Source: DASXAI01 sp963728985
Lineage (GTDB): Bacteria; Actinomycetota; Acidimicrobiia; Acidimicrobiales; Ilumatobacteraceae
Assembly (NCBI GenBank): GCA_963728985.1
Contig: CAVSME010000003.1
Span: 310,001-374,000, forward strand
DNA length: 64,000 nucleotides
Reading direction: 5' to 3'
The first letter of the stretch is position 1; each line of letters starts with the position of its first letter. The notes beneath the pieces are model-generated. The model saw nothing but the letters and a program-made list of their open reading frames with translations. It made no database searches and had not been told where the DNA came from. The position numbers were made by a program, and so were the translations under genes. Below, piece by piece: positions 44,947 through 52,532 of this stretch.

Positions 44947-46333
44947 ATGGCGTCCCGGCTCGTGGTGTAGGTGACCACGTGCGTTCCCCGGAAGCTGTTG
45001 GTCAGGTTCGGGGTGCTGCGGGTAAGGCTAGTTCGGCGCTGCCGTCGGTGAGGTCGGCGACGGAGGCGGCGGCGATGTAGCGGCGTTCGGCGGCGATCAT
45101 CTCGTCGTTGATCTCGACGAGGAGGGCGCCGACGAGGCGGATGACGGATGCCTTGTCGGGGAAGATGCCCACGACGTCGGTGCGGCGCTTGAGCTCACGG
45201 TTGAGGCGTTCGATCGGGTTGTTCGACCAGATCTTCGACCAGTGCGCGATCGGGAAGGCGGTGTAGGCGAGCACGTCGTGCTCCATGGCCTGAAGGCGTT
45301 CGGCGACCGTGGGGGCGTAGGGGGCGAGCTGGTCGACCACGGCTCGCAGCTGCGTGCGGGCAGCGTCGGCGTCGGGTTGGGCGAACACGGTGCGGATCAA
45401 CGCGGCGATCATCTGGCGGTGCCGGTGGTGGGCGGCGGCGAGCAGGTTGCGCATGGCGTGAACGCGACAGCGTTGCCAGGCGGCGCCCTGGAAGCAGCGG
45501 GCGATCGCCTTGGTGAGCCCGGCGTGGGCGTCGGAGATCACCAGGCGGACACCGCCGAGGCCGCGGTCGACGAGGCCGGTGAGGAACTCGCGCCAGAACG
45601 CTTCGTTCTCGGAGTCACCGACGTCGACACCGAGCACCTCACGATGGCCGTCGGCTCGGAGCCCGGTGGCGATCACGACCGCCTTGGACACGACGTGGCG
45701 GTGCTCGCGGACGTGGAGGTAGGTGGCGTCCAACCAGACGTAGACGAACGGTTGGTGATCGAGGCGGCGGGTGCGCAACACGGCGACATCGGCGTCGATC
45801 TGGGCGCAGATCCGCGACACCGTCGACTTCGACACCCCACTGTCGCAGCCGAGTGCTTTGACGAGGTCGTCGACCTTGCGGGTCGAGGTGCCCGTGATGT
45901 AGGCGGTCATGATCACCGCCCACAACGCCCGATCCACGCGGCGGCGAGGCTCGAGCAGCTCCGGGAAGAAGCTGCCCGTGCGCAGCTTGGGGATCCCCAC
46001 CTCGACATCGCCACCCGGAGTCGACAGCAGCTTCGGACGGTGTCCGTTGCGCAGGGCTGCCCGCTCGGGTGAGCGTTCACCCGGGGCGGCGCCGATCAGG
46101 ATGGTCAGCTCGGCTTCGATCAACTCCTGCAGGGCAGCGGTCAGAATGTCGCGCAGCGACATCGACAGCGAGGGGTCGGTGCCGGCAAGTCGCGCGGCGA
46201 GGTCGGACAGGGCAGACTCGGAACTGGTCATCGTGCGCCTTCTCGGTTGCTTGGTCGCTTCCGAGAATCGCACGGTGACCACCATCACCCCGAGGATCGG
46301 TGCCGCCTCCTACACCACGTGACGGGACTCACC
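44947..46333 (-). mobile_element. IS256-family insertion sequence, complete
   Basis: About 1,387 bp with one transposase gene. The ends are imperfect inverted repeats (19 of 25 positions, sharing GTCCCG, three bases, then CGTGGTGTAGG). The 10-bp CCTGGCCTAG occurs on both sides (44937-44946 and 46334-46343), which is a target duplication of about the size IS256 elements make. Removing the IS and one copy restores the integrase frame, which confirms the limits. Confidence 0.88.
45002..46231 (-). CDS. IS256-family transposase (Mutator-type)
   Basis: 409 residues from an ATG at 46231. GNGHRPKLLSTPGGDVEVG-like N-terminal region (here LRNGHRPKLLSTPGGDVEVG), SKSTVSRICAQIDADVAVLR, the DDE residues in VWLDATYLHV, RLVISDAHAGLTKAIARCF and NPIERLNRELKRRTDVVGIF, and the C/H pair WQRCRVHAMRNLL. 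Full length, no frame change, so probably functional. Confidence 0.93.
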   Translation of the reverse strand: MTSSESALSDLAARLAGTDPSLSMSLRDILTAALQELIEAELTILIGAAPGERSPERAALRNGHRPKLLSTPGGDVEVGIPKLRTGSFFPELLEPRRRVDRALWAVIMTAYITGTSTRKVDDLVKALGCDSGVSKSTVSRICAQIDADVAVLRTRRLDHQPFVYVWLDATYLHVREHRHVVSKAVVIATGLRADGHREVLGVDVGDSENEAFWREFLTGLVDRGLGGVRLVISDAHAGLTKAIARCFQGAAWQRCRVHAMRNLLAAAHHRHRQMIAALIRTVFAQPDADAARTQLRAVVDQLAPYAPTVAERLQAMEHDVLAYTAFPIAHWSKIWSNNPIERLNRELKRRTDVVGIFPDKASVIRLVGALLVEINDEMIAAERRYIAAASVADLTDGSAELALPAAPRT

Positions 46334-46451
46334 CCTGGCCTAGGTAGACCATCAGCTCCCAGGCGCTTCCGCGCTGGCGGATGAATCCCCGCATGCTCGA
46401 TTCCTCCCGGCTCAGATTGATACGGGATTGGCAAGAGCAGGCGGATAGCAA

Positions 46452-46475
46452 AAGGCCCGGTCCGAAAACCGGGCC
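46452..46475 (-). terminator. Terminator hairpin next to the att copy
   Basis: A 9-bp stem (AGGCCCGGT and its complement) with a 6-base loop is followed on the minus strand by TTTTGC. It lies between the 45-bp repeat and the start of the split integrase. It would stop transcripts coming from the right. Confidence 0.7.
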
Positions 46476-46492
46476 TCACCTGGTGCTTCTCT

Positions 46493-46537
46493 GGCAGCCC
46501 CAACGGGATTCGAACCCGTGCCGCCACCTTGAGAGGG
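46493..46537. repeat. 45-bp att direct repeat, left end of element 2
   Basis: Identical over 45 bases to 58748-58792, which is the 3' part of tRNA-Glu from the anticodon loop to the end (starting GCAGCCCCAACGGGATTC). No tRNA can be formed here because the 5' half is absent. It is the boundary between element 1 and element 2. Confidence 0.9.
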
Positions 46538-46641
46538 TCATCGGGTCTGTTCATCTCGTGTTGGCTCGTGCCATTTGGGCAGGTCACGTGCGGTGTGCGA
46601 TCCGTCGGGTGCTCCCCAGTAGCAGCTGGTGCCGTGCCGTT

Positions 46642-46660
46642 GGGTGTAAAGAGGGTGTAA
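46642..46660. promoter_or_regulatory. Paired GGGTGTAA repeats, probable integrase arm sites (left)
   Basis: GGGTGTAA at 46642 and 46653, 11 bases apart (one helical turn), in the order GGGTGTAA-AGA-GGGTGTAA. The same pair with CGA between lies just inside the other end of element 2 (58672). Arm-type binding sites of tyrosine integrases have this arrangement. Confidence 0.65.
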
Positions 46661-46959
46661 TGGCAAGCCGTGCACACCGTCGGACGGGACCATCTCCGAG
46701 CGCCGATTGGTTTCCCTGGCCTGGACATGCGGGCTGCTGACGTCAGCCCGCCGAGCGACCAGCATGGCCGCTACTTGACCGCAGTCCCTCGGACGAAAGC
46801 CAATCCCGAAGTCGTTGGGCTCGAACCGCTGGTGGAAGGGCGGGTCGTCGTAGTCCGAGAAGGCCTCAGAGAAGCCCCAATCCTCTGAGGGATTTGAGCA
46901 TCCCCCGCTGGAGCGGACACCTGGACTGAGGTGGTGGCACCATCTCGGGGAGGAGTCCG

Positions 46960-47264
46960 ATGCCTCGCCCTCATCCGCCTGAGTTCCGTCGTCGTGCGGT
47001 CGAGCTGGCCAACCAGCGCGGTCCGGACGGGAGCGGCTGCAGCCGGTGGCCAAGACGGCTGACGATCTGGGCATCTCGGAGTCGTGCCTGCGGAACTGGA
47101 TGACCCAGGCCGCCATCGACACCGGCGCCCGCCCGGGGTTAACCACCGAGGAGCGTCGGGAGCTGGCCGAGCTGCGTCGCCGCAACCGGGTATTGGAGAT
47201 GGAAGTGGAGATCCTCAAGCGGGCGTCGGCCTACTTCGCTCGGGAGAACATCATCCCAAAATGA
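46960..47264 (+). pseudogene. IS3 orfA (frameshifted)
   Basis: It starts MPRPHPPEFRRRAVELANQR at 46960 with GGAGGAG upstream. A one-base change near 47,030 shifts to QPVAKTADDLGISESCLRNW, MTQAAIDTG and then the leucine-zipper-like RRRNRVLEMEVEILKRASAY, the usual OrfA end. The CAAAATGA at its stop overlaps the orfB start, as in IS3 elements that use programmed frameshifting. Confidence 0.8.
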
Positions 47265-47820
47265 CGTTCGCCTTCATCGCGCAGGACTGCCCGGACCTGC
47301 CGGTGGCGACGTGTTGTCGCGTGATGAAGGTGTCCACGTCCGGGTTCTACGCCTGGCTCGCCCACCCGGTCTCGGATCGGGATCTCGACGACGCCTATCT
47401 GACCAACACCATCGCCGACATCCATCGCGCCAGCCGCGGCAGCTACGGGTCGCCGCGGGTGCACGTCGGCGCCGCCGGCGAGGCTGCACCCGCCGCGATC
47501 CGGACGCTTACCCCAGCGATGATCTGGTGCAGCGGGCGTTCGACCCGCCCGAGCCGGACTGCTTGTGGATGATGGACGAGACCGAGCATCCCACCGGCGA
47601 CGGCAAGATCTACCTGGCCGTGGTGCTCGAGGCGTTCAGTCGGATGGTGGTGGGCTGGGCCATCGCCGATCACATGCGCGCCGAGCTCGTCGCGGACGCC
47701 CTCCAGATGGCCCTATGGCGACGGCGACCACCGGCCGGGCGCACGGTCGCCCATGCTGACCACGGCGCGCAATACACGTCATGGGCGTTCGGGCGGCGGC
47801 TCCGAGCCGCCGGTCTCCTC
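47261..47820 (+). pseudogene. IS3 orfB (internal deletion and 3' truncation)
   Basis: MTFAFIAQDCPDLPVATCCR and SRGSYGSPRVHVGA are the HTH_21-region start. About 30 residues are missing, then another frame gives DLVQRAFDPPEPDCLWMMDE, TEHPTGDGKIYLAVVLEAFS and AHADHGAQYTSWAFG (second catalytic Asp). The first catalytic Asp remains as MMDE and the final catalytic Glu region is lost after LRAAGLLG. It cannot be active. Confidence 0.8.
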
Positions 47821-48060
47821 GGGCCCGGCCGGTTCGGCGTGGCCGAGCCGGTCGAGGAGAATCGCGAGGTACCGGAATGTGGAGGACAGCATGACGACGT
47901 CGCCGGCGTGGTATTGAGATTCGAGGACGCGACGAAATGATTCGAGCGCCGCGTTCGCGTCGCCGTGGCGTGCTTCAAGTGCCGCGAGTTCTCGGCCGAT
48001 ATAGCTTTCGTGCCAAGCGTTGGCGCTGTCGGACGAAGCGGCGGACCGAGCCGCACGTCA
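47820..48060 (-). pseudogene. TPR-like fragment of a cyclase/AAA regulator
   Basis: Read leftwards: SAASSDSANAWHESYIGREL, AALEARHGDANAALESFRRV, LESQYHAGDVVMLSSTFRYL, AILLDRLGHAEPAGP. The helical pattern matches the C-terminal region of the 39538 protein (ETLHGDPDLGLELFDTAIDA, FDRNDQPDVAATIYG). A stop precedes it and the IS3 remnant truncates it. It is the trace of a third giant regulator, in element 2. Confidence 0.6.
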
Positions 48061-48090
48061 GCACAAGCGAGCACACTGGTCGGACAGCCG

Positions 48091-49044
48091 TCATGTGAGG
48101 GGACGGCGTGGTGGTCGCTGTCGAAGTCTGGCGAGGAGCTCGGCTTGGGAGTGCACTCCGAACTTGGCGTAGATGGTGGCGAGGTGGTTGCGCACCGTGC
48201 TTTGGCTGACGAACAGGGCTTGGGCGATTGTCGGTGCTCGATCGCCTCGTATCAGTCGGCTGAGGATCTCCCATTGACGGCTTGTCAGCTCGCTGAGCTG
48301 AGGATGGTCGCTCGCGGCGGGCATCACCTCGAGCTCATCGAGGACCCCGGCCGCCCGGACCTCGGCTCCGATGTGGCGAAGCCGCAACTCGAGCTCTCGA
48401 ACTCGGTCAGGTGAGGGGCCGTTCGTGGCGTGCGGAACGCCGATGGCCGCGAATGCGATGCGTTCCGGGCTGTCGTCGGACAGGTTCGCGACCATCACGC
48501 ATACGTCGCCCCAGGAGCCGTCACGCTTTCGCACGCGGACGTAGCAGTGAGAACGCGGGACAATGCGATTGGGGCCGAGCTGTCTCTGCAAATGTGACAC
48601 GTCGTCGGGGTGAACGAAATCCAGCAACGACGTTCCGAGGCACTCGGCCGGTGCGGCCCCGACGATTTCAGCGATGTCCGAGCTGACGGCGTCGATCCGC
48701 CATTGGAGATCTGCGGTGCCAATCGCGACCGGTGTGAGGTCGCGCCACGGTGCGGAAGGGTCGCGACCGAGGCGGGCGACCGCGGTGGTAGGGATGTAGA
48801 GCGACACGAGGGCGCGGGCCCCGTCGAGTTCGAGAGCGCGGCTCCATACGTGTACGGGCACAGCTTGCTGTGGCGTGAGGATGCGCCGTTCGGCGCCGAT
48901 GACTTCGACGGCTCCGGATTCGAGGGCGGCGAAGGCCTGAGCAACGGAATGGCTGGGGCTGAGGAGGTCGGTGTTCTTCGTTCCCACCAGTCGCACGAGG
49001 GGCACGCCGAACAACTCCGCGGAGTGCTGATTGGCCAACCACAC
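48091..49044 (-). CDS. PAS domain LuxR-type regulator
   Basis: At least 317 residues. The first PAS-like segment is VWLANQHSAELFGVPLVRLV, a second is LQWRIDAVSSDIAEIVGAAP with DFVHPDDVSHLQRQL and YVRVRKRDGSWGDVCVMV. The LuxR HTH is LTSRQWEILSRLIRGDRAPT, SQSTVRNHLATIYAKFGVHS. The frame is open and PAS-like further up (HLVGFLGHALSACESAVLVW) but has no start, while another frame from 49280 starts MMTEFGPTEPGSRPSKDWTV and stops at 49092, so a frameshift near 49,100 may split the gene. Cargo of element 2. Confidence 0.8.
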   Translation of the reverse strand: MWLANQHSAELFGVPLVRLVGTKNTDLLSPSHSVAQAFAALESGAVEVIGAERRILTPQQAVPVHVWSRALELDGARALVSLYIPTTAVARLGRDPSAPWRDLTPVAIGTADLQWRIDAVSSDIAEIVGAAPAECLGTSLLDFVHPDDVSHLQRQLGPNRIVPRSHCYVRVRKRDGSWGDVCVMVANLSDDSPERIAFAAIGVPHATNGPSPDRVRELELRLRHIGAEVRAAGVLDELEVMPAASDHPQLSELTSRQWEILSRLIRGDRAPTIAQALFVSQSTVRNHLATIYAKFGVHSQAELLARLRQRPPRRPLT

Positions 49045-49390
49045 GACGCCACTCGGCAGCGCCCAGACGAGGACGGCGGACTCGCAAGCGCTCAGAGCGT
49101 GGCCGAGGAATCCGACGAGGTGGCGCGCACCGCGACGTGCTTCGTGTCCTCGGCTGCCGTCTCTTCCACTTGCGACGGGTGGATGGTCACGTTGGACTCC
49201 TCCCTGATGACATCGTCTGGGACTGTCCAGTCTTTGCTTGGTCTCGAGCCTGGCTCCGTCGGCCCAAACTCGGTCATCACGCTAAGCCGCGGTGCGGGTC
49301 TGGCACATCACGCGAGCGCGTGAAGGACGAGTTGTCGCCGCTCGCGCGTGCAGGAACGGCAGGAAGAAAGTCGGGACGAGCGCCGACCGG

Positions 49391-50551
49391 TCAGAGCGGT
49401 GCCCGGGCGGTGTTGGCGAGTGCGACCCGTGAGTTCACGCCGAGCTTGCGGTAGATGGAGCGAAGGTGCGTGTCGACGGTGTAGCGGGACATGAACAGAC
49501 GCTCACCGATCTCGCGATTCGTCAAGCCGACGGTTGCCAGCGCCGCGACGCTTTGCTCGGTGTCGGTCAGTCCTTTCCAACTTGCTGTACTTGGACCGAG
49601 CCTCGAAGGGCCAGACCGTGGTTCACGGACCGGGCGGAGCTGAACGAGCGCCCCGACCAGGGTTCCGCCGTCATATACGGGTTCACAGCGCATCACCATC
49701 GATTCGCCGTCCCGCAGGACCAGCTCTGACGCTTCGAGGCAGTCGTTCGCGAGCGCACGCGTCACTTGTTCCCACACGAGTCGGGCGTCTGGGGGCTGCA
49801 CGATGTGGTCGGCGGCAGCGTTCGTGATCATCCGCTTCTCGTTGACGAACACGAGCGGACCCTTCGCACCGCGCCGCCGTTGGAGGAAGTGCTGAAGCAC
49901 CAGACGTTCCGCCACTCGCTTGTCGTCGAGAAGGCGCAGCTCTATCTCCCGGGCGGCGCGCCGTGCGAGCGGCAACATCAGTCCGCTGGCGTCGCTGGCG
50001 CGGCACGTGAGGTCGATCACGCCGCTCGTTCGCCCATTCTCCGGATCGGAAATCGGGACAGCGGCACAGGCCATTGGAGTGAATGCGTCGGCGAAGTGCT
50101 CCGGTCCAACGACCATCGACGGTGCCCGCTGCGCCAGTGCGGTTCCAATGGCATTCGTACCGATCTGCCCCTCCGCGTAGACGAAGCCCGGGGCGAGCGA
50201 GATGCGGTCGAGATCAGCACGCAGGCTGCGCTGTCGCACCTGCCGATTGATGACTTGGCCCTGATGATCCGTCAGCACGACACTGAGGCTCACTCCCGTC
50301 AGATCCTCGACGAGGCTGTCGAGCACAGGAAGGGCAGCCCGGACGAGCAGTGCGTCGGAGTCCACCGCCTCGTCGAACGGGACGTCGCACCGCTCGGGTC
50401 GGAGTCCCGCTTGCAAGGACCGGTACCATGAATCTCTGATCTCCGACCGCACCGACGCGGACGCCGGGGCGTCGTTCATCAGTCCCGCCAACGCCTCGCG
50501 GATTCGATCAGCGACCATCACCGTCGCTTCCATCAGGGCACGCGCTTCCAC
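49391..50551 (-). CDS. GAF domain LuxR-type regulator
   Basis: 386 residues (start GTG 50551; ATG 50533 also possible). The N-terminus resembles AcoR-type sensors: EIRDSWYRSLQAGLRPERCD, then VSLSVVLTDHQGQVINRQVR, GFVYAEGQIGTNAIGTALAQ and HFADAFTPMACAAVPISDPE. The C-terminus is a LuxR HTH instead of the sigma-54 domain: LTDTEQSVAALATVGLTNRE, SRYTVDTHLRSIYRKLGVNS. A ligand-sensing transcription factor. Divergent from the GGDEF-EAL gene. Confidence 0.9.
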   Translation of the reverse strand: MEARALMEATVMVADRIREALAGLMNDAPASASVRSEIRDSWYRSLQAGLRPERCDVPFDEAVDSDALLVRAALPVLDSLVEDLTGVSLSVVLTDHQGQVINRQVRQRSLRADLDRISLAPGFVYAEGQIGTNAIGTALAQRAPSMVVGPEHFADAFTPMACAAVPISDPENGRTSGVIDLTCRASDASGLMLPLARRAAREIELRLLDDKRVAERLVLQHFLQRRRGAKGPLVFVNEKRMITNAAADHIVQPPDARLVWEQVTRALANDCLEASELVLRDGESMVMRCEPVYDGGTLVGALVQLRPVREPRSGPSRLGPSTASWKGLTDTEQSVAALATVGLTNREIGERLFMSRYTVDTHLRSIYRKLGVNSRVALANTARAPL

Positions 50552-50678
50552 CGGTCACGAGTGGCAGCCCGAACTCGCAACGGTCCATCCCGTCAGCTTC
50601 GAGGGCGTGACCGGCTGCGGGGATGTGTCTTGGGTCTGGGCGTCACGGTCGACGGTCGAGTTCTGAATCCCCCAAGGC

Positions 50679-52379
50679 TTGCGCTGTTTGGGCGGTCTGT
50701 CTAGCTCAACGGACGGGTTGCCTATAGGCGTTTGCGCTGGTCTGTCAGACCGTGGTCAGGTGCATGCAGATCGTCGATGGCGAACCAGGGAGCTGGGATT
50801 GCTCGCTGATCGGCTCCTGGCTCCCGTCACCGTCATCGCCGCGGACAGCACACTGCTCTACGTGAACCGGGCCGCAGCACACGCGGTGGGTCACGAGCCT
50901 GGCTGGCTGATCGGACGGCGAATGCTCGATCTCGTTCATCCCGACGATCGGGCGCGAATTCGACGTGAGCTTGCGCAGGTTGCCGCGGGCCGGCCAGCCG
51001 GGGGTTCCACGATCTACCGACTGCGAGCCGATGGGACCCGCGACTGGAAGACGTTCGAGTCGATTGCCGACAACCTTCTTGATGATCCCGGTGTTGCGGG
51101 CATCCTCATCTCTAGCCGAGATATCACCGAGCAGCTCGAGCACGAGCGCCAGCTGGTGGACCTGGCGTATCGCGACCCCCTCACCGGGCTTGCCAATCGC
51201 GCCAAGATTCGCGATGACCTTGACTCTCTGATCGGAGTCGACGCTCCGCTCGCCGTCGCGTTCGTCGGTCTGGACCGGTTCAAACTGATCAACGATTCGC
51301 TCGGTCACACTGCGGGCGACGACGTCTTACGCGCTATCTCCGAACGGATCGCCGCCGGGCTTCCCTCGTCGACGTCAGCCGGAAGGTTCGACAGCGACGT
51401 CTTCGTCGTCATCGACTCTGGCGCCGTCGTCGAGCACATGCGCAGTCTGATCTGGCGCGTGGTCGAGCGGGTGAGCGAACCGATGTTCATCGCTGGACAC
51501 GAGCTCCGCGTGTCGGCAAGCGCAGGAGTCGCCTACAAGGATGCAGCCGCGACGACCGAGTCGCTCCTGCGTGACGCCGGCCTGGCCCTTCACCGAGCCA
51601 AGTTCACGGGTGGGCGTCGCGTCGAACTGTTCGAGCAGGCCATGCGTGACTCAGCGCTCGCACGCCTCGAGATGGAGGCCGACCTCCGAACCGCAATCGC
51701 CAACGGCTCACTGTCTGTGGCCCTCCAACCCATCGTGCGCTTGACGGATCGCACGCCGATACGAGCCGAAGCGTTGGCTCGCTGGCACCGCGACGGCGAG
51801 ACAATCCCGCCGTCTGAGTTCATCTCCGTCGCCGAGGAGACCGGGCTGATCGTCGCGCTTGGTGACGCGGTCATCGACAAGGCCGCGCAACTGGCACGGC
51901 GCGCTCCTGGAAGCCAAGTCGCGGTCAACCTCTCCGCACGCCAGCTCGCATCGCCGGGGTTGCCAGAACGAATCGCCCGAACGATGGCCGCCCACCGGTT
52001 GTCTGCATCCAACCTTGCGTTTGAGATCACCGAGACCCTCGTGATCGAACAGTTCGACTACACCGCCGATGTCCTACGCCAAATTCGCGAACTCGGCTGC
52101 GCCGTCGGTCTGGACGACTTCGGCACCGGCTACTCGTCACTCGGCTACCTACGACGGCTCCCGATCAGCTTCGTCAAGATCGATGGATCGCTCTTCGTCG
52201 ACATCGACACGGACTGTCAAGCTCGGGCGATAGTCGGCGCCATCATCACCATGGCTGATGCGCTCGGGATCGACGTCATCGCCGAAGGAGTCGAAACCGA
52301 ACCACAGGCCGCCGCCCTACACGAGCTCGGGTGCGTTCTCGCCCAGGGCTTCCTGTTCGGACTCCCGGCCGAGCCGTGA
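50679..52379 (+). CDS. PAS-GGDEF(degenerate)-EAL protein, probable c-di-GMP phosphodiesterase
   Basis: 566 residues (a GTG at 50760 is an alternative start). PAS at about 45-160 (PVTVIAADSTLLYVNRAAAH, VHPDDRARIRRELAQVAAG, ISSRDITEQLEHERQL). GGDEF-like at 165-310: YRDPLTGLANRAKIRDDLDS, but the signature is RFDSD instead of GGDEF, so no cyclase activity is expected. EAL at 330-560: RAEALARW, NLSARQL, EITETLV, DDFGTGYSSLGYLRRLPISF, KIDGSLF, EGVETEPQ, QGFLFG, all conserved. It should hydrolyse c-di-GMP in response to a PAS signal. Confidence 0.92.
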   Translation: MRCLGGLSSSTDGLPIGVCAGLSDRGQVHADRRWRTRELGLLADRLLAPVTVIAADSTLLYVNRAAAHAVGHEPGWLIGRRMLDLVHPDDRARIRRELAQVAAGRPAGGSTIYRLRADGTRDWKTFESIADNLLDDPGVAGILISSRDITEQLEHERQLVDLAYRDPLTGLANRAKIRDDLDSLIGVDAPLAVAFVGLDRFKLINDSLGHTAGDDVLRAISERIAAGLPSSTSAGRFDSDVFVVIDSGAVVEHMRSLIWRVVERVSEPMFIAGHELRVSASAGVAYKDAAATTESLLRDAGLALHRAKFTGGRRVELFEQAMRDSALARLEMEADLRTAIANGSLSVALQPIVRLTDRTPIRAEALARWHRDGETIPPSEFISVAEETGLIVALGDAVIDKAAQLARRAPGSQVAVNLSARQLASPGLPERIARTMAAHRLSASNLAFEITETLVIEQFDYTADVLRQIRELGCAVGLDDFGTGYSSLGYLRRLPISFVKIDGSLFVDIDTDCQARAIVGAIITMADALGIDVIAEGVETEPQAAALHELGCVLAQGFLFGLPAEP

Positions 52380-52532
52380 TCTACCCGCCCACACTGCGGA
52401 ACCGGGGACGCGCCCACGCCTGATCCCACAGGCGACGGGCGATGGCGACCGGGTGCTCGTGGAGAGGCCGGACTGTGGCCCGCTCAGCGTTGTGGCCGAC
52501 GGCCGAATCCGAGAACCCGAGCCGTCTCCGGC

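Larger units (their letters stand above)
43849..46394 (-). pseudogene. Tyrosine integrase of element 1, split by an IS256-family insertion
   Basis: The 5' part is 46344-46394: an ATG with GGAGG upstream and MRGFIRQRGSAWELMVY. The 3' part starts at 44946. Joining them through one copy of the 10-bp target repeat reads VYLGQDAITGKKRYTTRTVR without a break, giving a 382-residue integrase. The catalytic residues are intact: ATGARRSELLALRW (Arg), HDLRHYVATQLLAAG (HxLRH), LGHRNAATTLNVY (His, Tyr). The gene starts about 100 bases from the 45-bp att copy at 46493, the normal position for a tRNA-targeting integrase. The IS has probably fixed element 1 in place. Confidence 0.85.
46960..47830 (+). mobile_element. 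Decayed IS3-family insertion sequence
   Basis: orfA and orfB of an IS3-type element, both damaged. The left end and the right end of the element are not clear; the right side stops abruptly within orfB at about 47,820, next to a fragment of a cyclase/AAA regulator on the opposite strand. Confidence 0.75.
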
